This document shows positions 63,782 through 64,000 of a stretch of 64,000 nucleotides of DNA, piece after piece. The translations under genes were made by a program, and so were the position numbers. The stretch is from Lysinibacillus sphaericus. Its GTDB lineage: Bacteria > Bacillota > Bacilli > Bacillales_A > Planococcaceae. The stretch covers positions 1 through 64,000 of the forward strand of contig NZ_SADV01000024.1 of NCBI RefSeq assembly GCF_006864135.1, in the 5' to 3' direction. The notes below the pieces were generated by a model. It did not search any database. It saw nothing but the letters and a program-made list of their open reading frames with translations, and had not been told where the DNA came from. Within the stretch, counting starts at the first letter, position 1. Each line of letters opens with the position of its first letter.

Positions 63782-64000
63782 CTACCATTCCAGCCAATTT
63801 TCTAAGTTTGGTCTGCTATTTATTTGTGTACGATCATCACGTTCATTAAGCCAGTTATAAAACGGCACTGGACGTTCTTTATTCACTGTTTCTTCTATAT
63901 ATGATGATTTATTCGATTTATTACTCAAACGCTCCACAGCCTTACTATATGCACCTGTGAATACTGCTCTTAATGTACTAGCAACCGTCAGTACACCTTC
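63782..64000 (-). CDS. C-terminal part of an unidentified protein (cut by window edge)
   Basis: The minus-strand frame is open from the right edge for 72 codons: EGVLTVASTLRAVFTGAYSK, AVERLSNKSNKSSYIEETVN, KERPVPFYNWLNERD, RPNLENWLEW, stop. The first part looks helical and the PFYNWLNERD motif is probably conserved, because a decayed copy exists at 37576-37705. I do not recognise the family; phage or plasmid replication-type proteins are possible. Confidence 0.6.
   Translation of the reverse strand, partial: EGVLTVASTLRAVFTGAYSKAVERLSNKSNKSSYIEETVNKERPVPFYNWLNERDDRTQINSRPNLENWLEW

Overview
The window reads as a piece of chromosome from a low-GC, endospore-forming member of the Bacillales, most like Lysinibacillus or a close relative. 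The evidence is the order hemW-hrcA-grpE-dnaK-dnaJ-prmA-rsmE with a perfect CIRCE operator, strong AGGAGG-type ribosome sites with many TTG/GTG starts, and several spore-surface or sporulation genes. The genus is an inference; no rRNA or tRNA gene is present to settle it.

Layout. 0-5.6 kb is accessory: the 3' end of an IS30-type transposase, two copies of a CsxC-like spore-surface gene, a 514-residue acidic-repeat protein that ends in a related domain, and a 0.54-kb internally deleted IS1182-type element that keeps both terminal inverted repeats. 5.9-13.9 kb is the minus-strand heat-shock locus. It lacks lepA before hemW and mtaB/rpsU/yqeY after rsmE, the neighbours known in Bacillus subtilis. 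13.9-32.3 kb is mostly single genes: a chromate transporter, NrnB, a PLP decarboxylase overlapping a chemoreceptor, an epimerase and TetR pair that share an operator, YqeY, a formate/nitrite transporter, cysteine synthase, an oxidoreductase, VOC and cupin proteins, a YoaP-like acetyltransferase and a CDF transporter. 32.4-39.2 kb holds decayed acetyltransferases, a dispersed-repeat element, a YdcF-like protein, an orphan SpoIIIAH paralogue, a hydrolase, a BclB-domain exosporium protein without collagen repeats, and a YjcZ small protein. 39.5-44.0 kb is an aminotransferase, permease and AraC-regulator group. 44.7-59.3 kb is a 4-hydroxyphenylacetate (homoprotocatechuate) catabolic cluster with a divergent LysR regulator. 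59.4-64 kb is accessory again: a third CsxC-like copy between two decayed tyrosine-recombinase remnants, small membrane and secreted proteins, and the end of an unidentified gene.

How genes work together. In the hpa cluster HpaB/HpaC hydroxylate 4-hydroxyphenylacetate, HpaD opens the ring, HpaE oxidises the semialdehyde, HpaF and two FAH-fold proteins isomerise and decarboxylate, a DapA-type aldolase probably splits the C7 acid, and an aldehyde dehydrogenase probably oxidises succinic semialdehyde. A sodium:solute symporter with a DUF485 partner may import the substrate. A RibF-like FAD synthetase lacking the flavokinase signature sits next to HpaC and may supply FAD. No separate HpaH hydratase was seen.

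The most unusual material is the three-copy CsxC-like family. The copies share a SigK-like -10 element, an upstream box, a 5'-terminal mRNA hairpin, an AGAGGG-TTG start and a paired terminator. A fourth gene appears to join a related domain to acidic tandem repeats. No wholly new defence or mobile system was recognised.
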